From Nitrospira moscoviensis (GTDB lineage: Bacteria; Nitrospirota; Nitrospiria; Nitrospirales; Nitrospiraceae): a stretch of 64,000 nt of DNA. The stretch lies in NCBI RefSeq assembly GCF_001273775.1, contig NZ_CP011801.1:992001-1056000 (forward strand). The letters are read 5' to 3'. This document shows, in pieces, positions 8,068 through 15,980 of this stretch (position 1 is its first letter; every line of letters starts with the position of its first letter). The notes beneath the pieces are model-generated. The model worked only from the letters and a program-made list of their open reading frames with translations, was not told where the DNA came from and ran no database searches. The position numbers and the translations under genes are program-made.

Positions 8068-8565
8068 TCATTCCCAGCTCCCGCCCATTAGACTCAACAA
8101 CTGTTTTCGGCAACGGAGGTCCCAGGTGTAGATCGTGTTGATCGACGCCTGGCCCATCAGTTTTTGAATCTCCGGGAAAGACTTGCCTTCCAGTTTCCAC
8201 TTGAACAGCTCCCGACAGCGCTCGCCGAGTTGCGCAAGGGCGGCGAGCAGCCGGTCGACACGCTGCTTCTGGTCCAACTGTGTCGCCGGGTCGTCGGCCG
8301 GATCGGCGAGCGGGAGGTCGTCGAGCGATGCCTGATTATACTCACCGCGCCGGAGCGCTTTCCGATGGGCGTCCGACATCTTGAAGCGCAGGACCTGAAA
8401 GGCGAGGGGCACCAGCTCCGTCAACTCGGTCACGTGCGGGTACTTGTCATGCAGGACGGCCAGCACGTCCTGGGTCAGGTCCTCCGCCTGGTCCCTCGCT
8501 ACTCGTGATGTCGCGAAGGCGAGAATCCTTTCGCGAAGCGAGGCGAGGATGTGATCGCGATCCAT
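8068..8565 (-). CDS. RNA polymerase ECF-type sigma factor
   Basis: A 165-residue extracytoplasmic-function sigma factor. Region 2 is visible as AEDLTQDVLAVLHDKY (core-binding helix) followed by the DNA-melting segment FQVLRFKMSDAHRKA. Region 4 is near residues 105-160, with LGERCRELFKWKLEGKSFPEIQKLM as the start of the helix-turn-helix and INTIYTWDLRCRKQL as the recognition helix. It should direct polymerase to a small regulon, possibly including its own operon. The anti-sigma-like gene follows 47 bp downstream. The stimulus cannot be deduced. Confidence 0.85.
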   Translation of the reverse strand: MDRDHILASLRERILAFATSRVARDQAEDLTQDVLAVLHDKYPHVTELTELVPLAFQVLRFKMSDAHRKALRRGEYNQASLDDLPLADPADDPATQLDQKQRVDRLLAALAQLGERCRELFKWKLEGKSFPEIQKLMGQASINTIYTWDLRCRKQLLSLMGGSWE

Positions 8566-8605
8566 GAGAAGTCAAAATCTGTCGCGAGAGACAGACAAGA
8601 GGCTT

Positions 8606-9004
8606 CTATAACCAGTTCTCCACGTTCAATCGTGGCACGCGCTTAAACTCGGCGATGTTGTTGGTGATGAGAGTCACATCCAGGCTTACTGCATGAGCTG
8701 CGATCAGGAGATCCATGGCTCCGATGAGGCGACCCTGTTTTTCCAAGACGGTTCTGACACGGCCGTATTCGGCAGCCGCGTCGGTATCGAACGGCGCGAC
8801 CTCAAGAGGCGCGGTAAACTCGCTGAGCGCTTCTCGGTTGCGTGCAGGATCACGGCTCTTTGCCACGCCGTACAAGAGTTCCGCCAGCGTGATGATGGAG
8901 ATGCCGATTGTTCCGACCTGAAACGAGCGAAAGCGATCGAGAACGGAGACCGGGTGTTTTTTAATGAGGTAAATGCAGATGTTGGTATCGAGCATGAGCT
9001 TCAT
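8606..9004 (-). CDS. vapC: PIN-domain toxin VapC
   Basis: A 132-residue PIN-domain ribonuclease toxin. Conserved acidic residues are present: Asp in the opening [10 protein letters not shown], Glu in ITLAELLYG, Asp in [12 protein letters not shown], and Asn where a fourth acidic residue often sits (LITNNIAEF). The start MKLMLDT is fixed by a four-base ATGA overlap with the antitoxin stop, indicating translational coupling. The reading frame extends further upstream only as out-of-frame antitoxin sequence. It most resembles VapC toxins that cut tRNA(fMet); that target is inferred from general similarity only. Confidence 0.92.
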   Translation of the reverse strand: MKLMLDTNICIYLIKKHPVSVLDRFRSFQVGTIGISIITLAELLYGVAKSRDPARNREALSEFTAPLEVAPFDTDAAAEYGRVRTVLEKQGRLIGAMDLLIAAHAVSLDVTLITNNIAEFKRVPRLNVENWL

Positions 9005-9237
9005 GAAAAGGCGCGTCCGCGCTTCTGGACGCGAGGCTGTTTTCGCCCCCTTTTCATGAAGTCGCTCGTGAATTTCGAGAAGCTGCTCATCATCACGTTC
9101 CAAGACGGTTTCTTGGGGCGTAAGACGAGCACATCGCCTTGCCGCCGTATCTCCACTTCGGTGCCCTCAAGATGAAACTCTCGCGGAATGCGCACCGCCT
9201 GACTGTTGCCGCTGCGGAAAATTTTCGCAGTCTTCAT
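9001..9237 (-). CDS. vapB: antitoxin VapB (SpoVT/AbrB-type DNA binding)
   Basis: A 78-residue antitoxin. The N-terminal swapped-hairpin DNA-binding domain is clear in [18 protein letters not shown] and [16 protein letters not shown]. The C-terminal tail ([20 protein letters not shown]) is the expected toxin-binding region. The start was chosen at MKTAKIF, preceded by GGAGG about 7 bases upstream; the longer frame adds non-homologous residues. It overlaps vapC by four bases. VapBC complexes usually repress their own promoter, and a palindrome lies just upstream of this start. Confidence 0.92.
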   Translation of the reverse strand: MKTAKIFRSGNSQAVRIPREFHLEGTEVEIRRQGDVLVLRPKKPSWNVMMSSFSKFTSDFMKRGRKQPRVQKRGRAFS

Positions 9238-9245
9238 GACGGTCC

Positions 9246-9270
9246 TCCGTGTATACGAAGGATATACGGA
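9246..9270. promoter_or_regulatory. candidate vapBC operator palindrome
   Basis: An imperfect inverted repeat, with half-sites TCCGTGTATA and TATACGGA around a short centre, lies immediately before the vapB ribosome-binding site and partly overlaps it. Its position and symmetry fit an autoregulatory VapBC operator. GTATAC-type half-sites are common for VapB proteins with AbrB-like domains. The TATAC elements may also serve as the -10 box of the same promoter. Confidence 0.45.
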
Positions 9271-9363
9271 GCCCATTGTACCGTCAAGGCGATCGATAGG
9301 ACATGGCCGGGCAGCATTTGGAGAATCGCATCTCGATCCACGGCCGTCAAAATACGCTTCGGC

Positions 9364-9912
9364 TTAGGTGTGCCACAATCCCCATCCGATCCGGCCCAGT
9401 GCATAGAGCAGGGCTCCGCCGAGCAGGACTTTGACCCAGCCCGGTCCCAGCACGATGAATGATCCGAGAAGCCCGATCATAAACATGAGCGCGCCGAGGG
9501 CGGTGACGAACCGTCTGGCCCACACGCGGTCGCGCCGGACGGCGCCGGATCGCCAGGCCGCCTTGAGCTGGCCGAGCGTAAACTGCTCGGAGCCCTGCCG
9601 GCCTCCGGTCCGCCCCCACACGCGATAGGACGAGGCGCGCCAGGCCACCGGCCTCGCCGCCAGGCGGACGCTGCGCTCGACATCTTCCACCCCGGCATGC
9701 TCCAGAGGTTGATCCTGGTCCATCAAGAGTTTCAGGATGCCCCCCATCATCAGGGTGAATCCGATGACGCCGAGGCCGCCGGTTGTCCAGAGTAACGGCC
9801 GCTCACGGTGTTGAATCCAGGCGACGGCGGCGCGGCTGGGCGGCAACTCGGCGACGACCGCGCAGACGAAGACCAGCGCCAGGCCGCCCGCGATATGGAC
9901 CAGCGTCTTCAT
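9364..9912 (-). CDS. membrane protein of DUF3592 cluster, unknown function
   Basis: A 182-residue protein with hydrophobic segments at about 5-25, 43-65 and a pair at 140-178. The middle is cytoplasmic-looking and basic (RPVAWRASSYRVWG). It starts MKTLVHIAGG, and its ATG overlaps the stop of the upstream DUF3592 gene by four bases, so it is translationally coupled. I do not recognise the family. Its place as last gene of the cluster suggests a shared membrane role. Confidence 0.6.
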   Translation of the reverse strand: MKTLVHIAGGLALVFVCAVVAELPPSRAAVAWIQHRERPLLWTTGGLGVIGFTLMMGGILKLLMDQDQPLEHAGVEDVERSVRLAARPVAWRASSYRVWGRTGGRQGSEQFTLGQLKAAWRSGAVRRDRVWARRFVTALGALMFMIGLLGSFIVLGPGWVKVLLGGALLYALGRIGWGLWHT

Positions 9913-10637
9913 GTCCCGGCTCGTCCGATCCAGATGTTTCGCTGCGGGCGCTCGCGATCGAACCGCACGGCGCCCGTGTCGCCGGCGCGCCATTCGGCGG
10001 CTTCATCGGGTGACAACAAGCCGCTCTCTCCTTGCCGGGTCCGTCCCATGTGATCGCGAAACGCGTAGCTCAGCCGCCATTGCGTGACGCGGTTGATTCG
10101 CGTGCTCGTCGGCCAGACCTTCTGGACCGTTCCTTCGGCGGGCAATCCTCCCCGGGACAATCGGATGACGAGGAGCACATGGCGGAGATCTGAGGAGGCG
10201 ACCAAGGCTCCGATGAGCGCGAACAGCATCCCCCCGCCGGCGAAGATCAACGGCAGCCACCAGGCGTCACGATAATCCAGGTGAGTGGTCGTGGGATCAG
10301 ACGGGAGGTAGCGCACGGGAAACGAGCTGCCTTCATCCAACCCCTCCCACTCGTCCACCGAAACCTCACCGACCTGCTCGACGGTGCCGCCGCCGGGAAC
10401 CGCGAAGCGGTACGTCACCTGGTATTTCGTGCGGGGGTTGCCATCCCGGGTGGCCTTTTCAATCGACTTGTTCAGGATCGTCGCGTCTGTCCGGACCGAT
10501 TCCCGCTCGAAGTGCTGGCGTGTCCGCCATTCCTGAAGGGCAATGAAGGTTCCTACGGTTCCGGCGGTGAGGAACAGCGCGCCGACCCACAGCAGGACCG
10601 AGCGGCGGAGCGTCTTGAACAGGGATACACCGGCCAT
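9909..10637 (-). CDS. DUF3592-family membrane protein
   Basis: A 242-residue protein. A transmembrane segment near 11-33 is followed by a beta-rich extracytoplasmic domain with YQVTYRFAVPGGG and FPVRYLPSDP, then a second transmembrane pair near 125-150. The C-terminus repeats the same beta pattern in WRLSYAFRDHMG and GAVRFDRERP. This double arrangement is typical of DUF3592. It is a diverged tandem copy of the gene upstream: both share the YLP.(D/S)P and 'SPDEA/SPEEAGEW' landmarks. The start MAGVSLFK is preceded by GAGGAG and sits 4 bp after the upstream stop; an overlapping ATG 27 bases earlier lacks a ribosome-binding site. Confidence 0.65.
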   Translation of the reverse strand: MAGVSLFKTLRRSVLLWVGALFLTAGTVGTFIALQEWRTRQHFERESVRTDATILNKSIEKATRDGNPRTKYQVTYRFAVPGGGTVEQVGEVSVDEWEGLDEGSSFPVRYLPSDPTTTHLDYRDAWWLPLIFAGGGMLFALIGALVASSDLRHVLLVIRLSRGGLPAEGTVQKVWPTSTRINRVTQWRLSYAFRDHMGRTRQGESGLLSPDEAAEWRAGDTGAVRFDRERPQRNIWIGRAGT

Positions 10638-10641
10638 GAGA

Positions 10642-11361
10642 TCAGTCGGCTCCTCTCCAGACATTAACGTTCGGTTTGCGCGGGTCATACCGGACGCGGC
10701 CCATCCGTCCGGGCGGCCACTCGCCCGCCTCTTCCGGCGACAGGGTGCACGAGCCCTTGCGCGTCTTGCCTTGTGCGTCCTGAAACTCGTAATGGAGCGT
10801 CACCTGATTCACGCCGTTGATGCGGAGATAGGAGGGGCCGACGTCGGTGATCGTCGCCTCGGCCGTCATGCCGCTGCGCGCCAGGTCCCTCTCGCGTCTT
10901 CTGGCGCCGACGGCATTGAAAACGACGAACCCGCCGAGCGAGCCGATGACGCCGCCTACGACGCCGAAGACGATCGGTAAAGCAGTGTCGTCGCTCTGCC
11001 CGTGAATGCGATGGGACTGGGGCTCGTCCGGCAGGTACATCACTCGAACCGAGCCTCGTTCTTCCAACGCATCCCAATCTTCAGGGGCGACATCGGCAGT
11101 GCCCTGCACCATCTCGCCTTCACGAGGCACAAACCGGAAGGTGACCCGATAGGACGGGCTGGATTGCTTCCCGCTCTTGTTCGACTTCCGATAGACCTCC
11201 TTGGTCAATACGGTGCCGTCCACCGTCCGGCCTTCCCGCTCCAGCCGCTCGTCGACCGACATGCGGTGGATCCCGACGGACACGCCGACCACGAGAAATA
11301 CCGCGCCGACGGACAGCCAGATGCCGCCGAACCAGAGCCAGAAGTTCTTTTGCGTGATCAC
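10642..11361 (-). CDS. DUF3592-family membrane protein
   Basis: A 239-residue paralogue of the next gene downstream. It has a first membrane helix near 8-30, a domain containing YRVTFRFVPREGE and VRVMYLPDEP, a second hydrophobic region near 125-150, and a final domain with LHYEFQDAQGK, SPEEAGEWP and GRVRYDPRKP. DUF3592 proteins have no established activity. The tandem duplication suggests hetero-oligomers or subfunctionalised copies. The stop lies 4 bp before the next start and the start 12 bp after the upstream gene, so a single operon is very likely. Confidence 0.7.
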   Translation of the reverse strand: MITQKNFWLWFGGIWLSVGAVFLVVGVSVGIHRMSVDERLEREGRTVDGTVLTKEVYRKSNKSGKQSSPSYRVTFRFVPREGEMVQGTADVAPEDWDALEERGSVRVMYLPDEPQSHRIHGQSDDTALPIVFGVVGGVIGSLGGFVVFNAVGARRRERDLARSGMTAEATITDVGPSYLRINGVNQVTLHYEFQDAQGKTRKGSCTLSPEEAGEWPPGRMGRVRYDPRKPNVNVWRGAD

Positions 11362-11373
11362 TTTTTGCCAGCC

Positions 11374-11625
11374 TTAGAGATTTCTCTCTGCCCACTGTCG
11401 CATGAACTCTTTGAGTTCCCGAGCGTCTCGCATGGAAAGGATCGCTTCGACATCGGCTTGGGTGATGCGCTCATACCCGGACATACTGCTCGCTGTGCAG
11501 TAGACGCTCATCCACGGTGTTCCGCAGCGTCGACATTTCCCCAGTGTGTATTCGAAGCCGCCGGCGTGGTGGAGGTCGCGCTCGGGGTTCCATGATGGTT
11601 CATTGCAGCAGGTTAGGCAGTCCAT
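11374..11625 (-). CDS. small Cys-rich protein, zinc-ribbon-like
   Basis: An 83-residue protein. Cysteines occur as CLTCC near the start and CRRCG about 30 residues later, with one more Cys in VYCTAS. Two CxxC knuckles at this spacing suggest a zinc ribbon. The C-terminal third is helical and acidic (ITQADVEAIL, ELKEFMRQWAERN). The start MDCLTCC was chosen because upstream codons look non-coding. It is the first gene of the DUF3592 operon, 12 bp ahead of the next. Function unknown. Confidence 0.55.
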   Translation of the reverse strand: MDCLTCCNEPSWNPERDLHHAGGFEYTLGKCRRCGTPWMSVYCTASSMSGYERITQADVEAILSMRDARELKEFMRQWAERNL

Positions 11626-11771
11626 GGATGAGGCGCGACAAGAGGTGGGGGGTAGACGAGATCTCACCGGAAGCACCGTCGATAATTTGTAACCTCGTCA
11701 CATCCGCAGGGGCTAAAATAGCGTTCGCCTCTTTGATCGCGATGATTGTTAACGTGCTCTATTCTGAGATG

Positions 11772-12935
11772 CTAGAGATTGAGCTGTTTTTGGATCTCTT
11801 GACCGGCTAACGCCGTTTCCTCAATTTCTTTTGACCATATTTTCAGATCAACGAAAGCTTGCTGGGAAATAGCAAATAACAAAGGTGGGGACAGTCCTTT
11901 CCTAACCGATTCAATCATAAAAGGTGAGAGTGGGACGAACAGCCGTTCGCGAAAGCGGGCCTCCACCGTGTCAAGTTTTGACCTAAAACTGAACAGCTTT
12001 TGAAGGACCGCCTCGTCGGGTCCACCCTCGTCGCTGGTAAGCGCTTGTGTCGAAGAATCACTCAGGTTTTTGGTGCCCTGCTTATCGGTGCTGAATGTGC
12101 TTGCGGAACCCCCGCCTGCATCATTACTAGAGCCGCATTTCTTTCTTAGTTCTTCAAGTTCCTTAAGAATGGCTTCGATTTGATCGTCTATCTGATCGAG
12201 TTGCTTCTTTAGCTGCTTGGCTTCACGCTTTTGTTCGTAATAGTTAGAAAGGTCGTTAACCGCATCATCGGTGGCTTTTATACAACCGTAGACGTTGTTT
12301 GCGGCACTCACGACCTTGATGGCAGTCTGTGCCTGACCGACGGTGATAGGGGTGTCTGGGATTCGCATGTGTTTACCGTAGGACTGTACGGCCATTTCAA
12401 GTGATGCTTGGTCGACATAGACATCGCCTGCCTTTCTGGCGGCGTCCTTGATCAGCTCTTCTATGCCTTTGTTTAGGAATGCGTCGTCGCCGACCACTTG
12501 AGTTCCAGTGTTTACCCAGGTGTCCCATTCTATGGAGCCCTGATGAATGCTCTGTCCCATTCCAATACCCGCGTTAGCCCAACCGGCCCAATAGCTGCCT
12601 GCTCCGCTCGAAATGCTCAGCATTCCAAGAACTGAGTTGACATATCTTGCGCCGGACCCGCTGAACGGGTGAGCGAAGTTCCGCCAGGCATCGTCGCGCG
12701 CCTTAACGGCAGCACTGTACTCCTTTCGGATCATATCGGACACTTCCTTGAGTGCTCGCAGGCGTCCGATAAGGCCCTTGATCTTCTCCTCGTCCTCTTT
12801 ACTGCACGGGCAGGTGGCTTCGCGGCAAGTGCCTGAGGGAGGTATGTGGCCGGGCTTATGAAATGCCAGAGCAAGTTTCACGCAGAAACTAAGTGCGACA
12901 CATAAGGAAAGGAAGATCCCCATGAACTTTTTCAA
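11772..12935 (-). CDS. secreted coiled-coil protein, unknown function
   Basis: A 387-residue protein with a clear signal peptide (MKKFMGIFLSLCVALSF then ALAF). The mature N-terminus has a Cys-rich patch (CREATCPCSKE). A helical region near 50-80 is followed by a Gly/Ser/Ala-rich stretch with SGSGARYVNSVLG and NAGIGMGQSI. A strong coiled coil spans about 230-265 (KREAKQLKKQLDQIDDQIEAILKELEELRKK), and the tail is Ser/Asp-rich. Base composition is clearly more AT-rich than the flanking genes, which hints at acquisition. No family is recognised. It follows the WD40 gene by 23 bp and may be co-expressed with it. Confidence 0.6.
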   Translation of the reverse strand: MKKFMGIFLSLCVALSFCVKLALAFHKPGHIPPSGTCREATCPCSKEDEEKIKGLIGRLRALKEVSDMIRKEYSAAVKARDDAWRNFAHPFSGSGARYVNSVLGMLSISSGAGSYWAGWANAGIGMGQSIHQGSIEWDTWVNTGTQVVGDDAFLNKGIEELIKDAARKAGDVYVDQASLEMAVQSYGKHMRIPDTPITVGQAQTAIKVVSAANNVYGCIKATDDAVNDLSNYYEQKREAKQLKKQLDQIDDQIEAILKELEELRKKCGSSNDAGGGSASTFSTDKQGTKNLSDSSTQALTSDEGGPDEAVLQKLFSFRSKLDTVEARFRERLFVPLSPFMIESVRKGLSPPLLFAISQQAFVDLKIWSKEIEETALAGQEIQKQLNL

Positions 12936-12958
12936 GGCGCACCTGCCCGCATATAGGT

Positions 12959-14293
12959 TTAGGGAACTTTAGCGTTGACGCCAAACACAAACACTTTTCC
13001 GTTGCTGTGGTACGTCACTATTTTCGACCCGCGGATGGCGGACTGTTCTAAAAAGGATGGCAGTTCAGCCTCAGCGATGCTGCGACCGGAAACCCTATCA
13101 AACAGAGAAACGTGGTTTTGACTATGAACCGCCAACAAGGCGGATTCGTAAGGGAAGGCCAAGGCACTCACTGTTACACCAGGTAGGTCAGGCAACGACT
13201 TCTCTAAAGGCTGTTCTCCTGCCAAATCCCACCCGCGAATGGATCGATCCCTACTCCCGGACACTGCCATCTTTCCGTCCGGAGAAATCGCCAGTGCCAC
13301 CACATTTAAAAAATGGCCCCTAAGGAGTACATGGTTTTGTGCTTTACTAGGGCTCCATATCCGCACAGTACCATCCGCACTTCCTGAGAACAGCTTGTGG
13401 CCGTCGGGGCTAAACAAAAGGCAGCTCACGGTCCGCTCATGGCCAACAAGAGGACTAGTCTTATGTTGGCGGTCCGAGCCGATAGTCCAAAGATGGATTA
13501 CGCGGTCGCCACCTCCAGAAGCCACAATTCGTCCATCTGGCGAGAGCGCCAGTGCGGTCACGCGTAGTCCGTGTTTCCCGAGTAACGCGTTATCCTCCCG
13601 CGTACCATCCATATGCCATAACCGGACGGTCCTATCCTCGCCCCCCGAGACCAGAAGCTTTCCATCGTCACTGAGCGCCAGGGAATAGACCGGTCCGCGA
13701 TGGCCTTGCAGGACTCGCGATTGAGACAGTTTAGATCTCGTATTACGCCAGACTTCGATGGTTCCATTTTCAAACCCGAAAGCAATAGCGTTCCCGTCCG
13801 CTGACAAAGTAAGTGCCGATAGCCTTTTCATATCCGTGGAACCGATAGCGGAGAGAGTGAGCCAGCCATGACCCGGGTAGAATACGTCGGTTTCGGTGTG
13901 CGCCACGTTCCCCGCGCGATCGGCAATCTCCACGGTCAGCTTGTGTTCACCTATGGGCAGTGACTTGGGCAGGGTGAGCTGCCCGCTCGCGCCCCGGCTA
14001 TGTTGATCGAACTGACCGGCATAGTCGGTGCCGTTCAGGAGCACGTGGAGGGTGCGGACGGCGATGCCGCTGCCGGCATCCCGGTATTCGATTTCCACCG
14101 TGAGCGTGTCTCCGCCGATTTCCGTGCCGGCAGCCGGTTCGACGATGCGAACGCTGGGCGGGGTCCGATCCGGGTCGGCCGAGCCGGCGTTGGAGGAGAA
14201 GAGAAGTGGAGCGAAACCGGATAGAACAAAAACCACCCGGCAGAGCCGGAACCCTAAGCAGGCGGCCGGGCAGAAGCCGGCAGTCCGTCTCAT
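12959..14293 (-). CDS. exported WD40 beta-propeller protein
   Basis: A 444-residue protein starting MRRTAGFCP, chosen for GAGGG upstream. It has an export signal near 10-40, then an Ig-like domain (PPSVRIVEPAAGTEI to ADRAGNVAHTETDV) and a WD40 propeller from about 140. Successive blades show LTLSADGNAIAFGF, LALSDDGKLLVSGG, LALSPDGRIVASGG, LLFSPDGHKLFSGS and LAISPDGKMAVSGS, each with a following WD-like dipeptide. Such propellers are protein-protein scaffolds. It is probably periplasmic or surface-located. It sits in a minus-strand run with the M48 lipoprotein; no direct functional link is shown. Confidence 0.85.
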   Translation of the reverse strand: MRRTAGFCPAACLGFRLCRVVFVLSGFAPLLFSSNAGSADPDRTPPSVRIVEPAAGTEIGGDTLTVEIEYRDAGSGIAVRTLHVLLNGTDYAGQFDQHSRGASGQLTLPKSLPIGEHKLTVEIADRAGNVAHTETDVFYPGHGWLTLSAIGSTDMKRLSALTLSADGNAIAFGFENGTIEVWRNTRSKLSQSRVLQGHRGPVYSLALSDDGKLLVSGGEDRTVRLWHMDGTREDNALLGKHGLRVTALALSPDGRIVASGGGDRVIHLWTIGSDRQHKTSPLVGHERTVSCLLFSPDGHKLFSGSADGTVRIWSPSKAQNHVLLRGHFLNVVALAISPDGKMAVSGSRDRSIRGWDLAGEQPLEKSLPDLPGVTVSALAFPYESALLAVHSQNHVSLFDRVSGRSIAEAELPSFLEQSAIRGSKIVTYHSNGKVFVFGVNAKVP

Positions 14294-14329
14294 CGCACCC
14301 TCACAGTTGAAGACAGACACCAGCGACAA

Positions 14330-14554
14330 TTACTTTTTCGGCGCCGGCGGCGGAGCCGTCGGCTTCGTGTTCGCGTTCCTGCCCGCGTTGTTCCCTTTCT
14401 GCTCGGTTCCCGACATGGTGCTGGTGGCGGGTTTCGTCTCCTTGGTCAGCGGGGGTGTGCCGGCGGCATGGACGTCACGGGTGCTGATCCCGCTTCCCAA
14501 CAGCTGCGCGACAACGCCTGATACGAGCAACATCCACAACGCATGTTTTCGCAT
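14330..14554 (-). CDS. small exported proline-rich protein
   Basis: A 74-residue protein beginning MRKHALWMLL, preceded by a strong AGGAGG-like site (CAGGAGGACACC). Residues 5-28 form a signal peptide ending near DVHAAG. The mature part is only about 45 residues, rich in Thr, Pro, Asn and Lys (ETKPATSTMSG, TAPPPAPKK) and probably disordered. It lies between the M48 protease and the WD40 gene with gaps of 59 and 36 bp. No function can be assigned. Confidence 0.5.
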   Translation of the reverse strand: MRKHALWMLLVSGVVAQLLGSGISTRDVHAAGTPPLTKETKPATSTMSGTEQKGNNAGRNANTKPTAPPPAPKK

Positions 14555-14613
14555 GGTGTCCTCCTGGTTGCAGGGGCGTTTTCTGTGGCTCCCCTCAGCT
14601 TGGTGAGTCGGCA

Positions 14614-15876
14614 TTAGGACTGCTTCAGTTCATTCACATACCGTTTGATGGGTTCCGCATCCTTGGCTCCCCCGTTCAGGGACAGATAACGTTCGAAGGC
14701 TTCAATCGCTTTGGGCTTGTTCCGCTGCTTGTAGTAGGCGAGTCCCAGTTCGCGATAGGCGTCGGCAAAGTTCTCGTTGAGTTGGACGGCCGTGGTCAAG
14801 TGGGTGACGGCCTGCTGCAGGCCGGCGGACCCGCCGGTTTCCGAGGCGATCTTGCCCATGTAGTAATGGGAGAGATGGTCTTTGTTGTTGGCGAGCAGGG
14901 CTTTCTCGAACATGGCAGCCGCCGTCTTGAATTTCTTCCGCTCATAGTCAAGGCGGCCGACTTCGACGACCAGATCGCGCGTGCGCTGCTTGAACTCGGC
15001 GGTGTTCGTGATCAACTTGCGCCTCTCGAGATCAGCGGCGTATTTCGATTGGACGAGGCTTGTGAGCTTCTCGATCCGCGCTTTGTTCGTGGGATGGTCC
15101 CCGTAGAAGAAGTTCTGCACGGCGCCCTGGTCGCCGTACTCTTTCATGAGCTGCTCGAAGGTGCCCGCCGCTTCCCGCGGGTCGTATCCGGCTTTGACCA
15201 TGTAGTCCAGACCCACGACATCCGCTTCGCTTTCATTGGCGCGCCCGTGCCCGCTGACGGAGGCCTTCATCGAATATTCGTATGTCTTGTCGAGGAGCGC
15301 CGGGGGGATCTGGGTTTTTGCCGCGGCACCGGTGGAGACGGCGGTGACGCGCGCGATCTCGCCGAGCAGCTGGATGCCGTATGTGCCTTCAATCCCCTTC
15401 GTCACATGGCTTTCGGTGACATGCGCAATCTCGTGGGCGAGCACCATGGCGAGTTGCGCCTCGTTCTCCATGCGGGCGATCAAGCCGGCGTTCACGTAGA
15501 GCAATCCGCCGCCGAAGGTGAAGGCATTGATGCTGCCGTCATTCACGACACGGATGCTATAGGTAAACGGGCGTGGGTGGGCTTGAGCGACCAGCCGCTG
15601 GACGATGTCGCTCAGGTAGGCATCCAGCAGCGGGTCTTCCCACATCTTATGGCCGGCGTCGAACTTCCGCGCATTCTCCTGCGCCATGCGCTCTTCGTCG
15701 GCCTCTGTAAACTTCGGCCGATTCAGGATGGCGCCGCCGACCGACATGCCGGTGTTGAGGTACTGATCAGTCCCCGCCGGCAGTTGCCGCATGACGTCCT
15801 CGCAGCCGGTAAGCCAGACGGAAAAGAGGAGGAGTATCAGAGGAAGTACCGTGAAGGCCAAGCGACGAGTAGGCAT
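14614..15876 (-). CDS. M48-family lipoprotein metalloprotease with TPR domain (BepA-like)
   Basis: A 420-residue periplasmic protease. The signal ends in a lipobox, WLTGC, with lipid-modified Cys25. The zinc site is HEIAH at 148-152 (inside MVLAHEIAHVTESH), with the third ligand Glu in NESEADVVG near 217. After the protease domain a Lys/Glu-rich linker leads to TPR repeats from about 310 (AAAMFEKALL, VTHLTTAVQLN, AYRELGLAYYKQ). This matches BepA/YfgC-type proteins, which check outer-membrane assembly and degrade misfolded beta-barrels. The length is slightly shorter than E. coli BepA. Substrate and regulation are inferred. Confidence 0.9.
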   Translation of the reverse strand: MPTRRLAFTVLPLILLLFSVWLTGCEDVMRQLPAGTDQYLNTGMSVGGAILNRPKFTEADEERMAQENARKFDAGHKMWEDPLLDAYLSDIVQRLVAQAHPRPFTYSIRVVNDGSINAFTFGGGLLYVNAGLIARMENEAQLAMVLAHEIAHVTESHVTKGIEGTYGIQLLGEIARVTAVSTGAAAKTQIPPALLDKTYEYSMKASVSGHGRANESEADVVGLDYMVKAGYDPREAAGTFEQLMKEYGDQGAVQNFFYGDHPTNKARIEKLTSLVQSKYAADLERRKLITNTAEFKQRTRDLVVEVGRLDYERKKFKTAAAMFEKALLANNKDHLSHYYMGKIASETGGSAGLQQAVTHLTTAVQLNENFADAYRELGLAYYKQRNKPKAIEAFERYLSLNGGAKDAEPIKRYVNELKQS

Positions 15877-15980
15877 GGCGAGCCTCCGTTATGTGGCAGG
15901 TCAGTGAGGATTCAAGGGATGAGCATTACAGCGTACAAAGGATGCCATGGTCAATAGTACGGAGGTATGCCCGATCAAAG

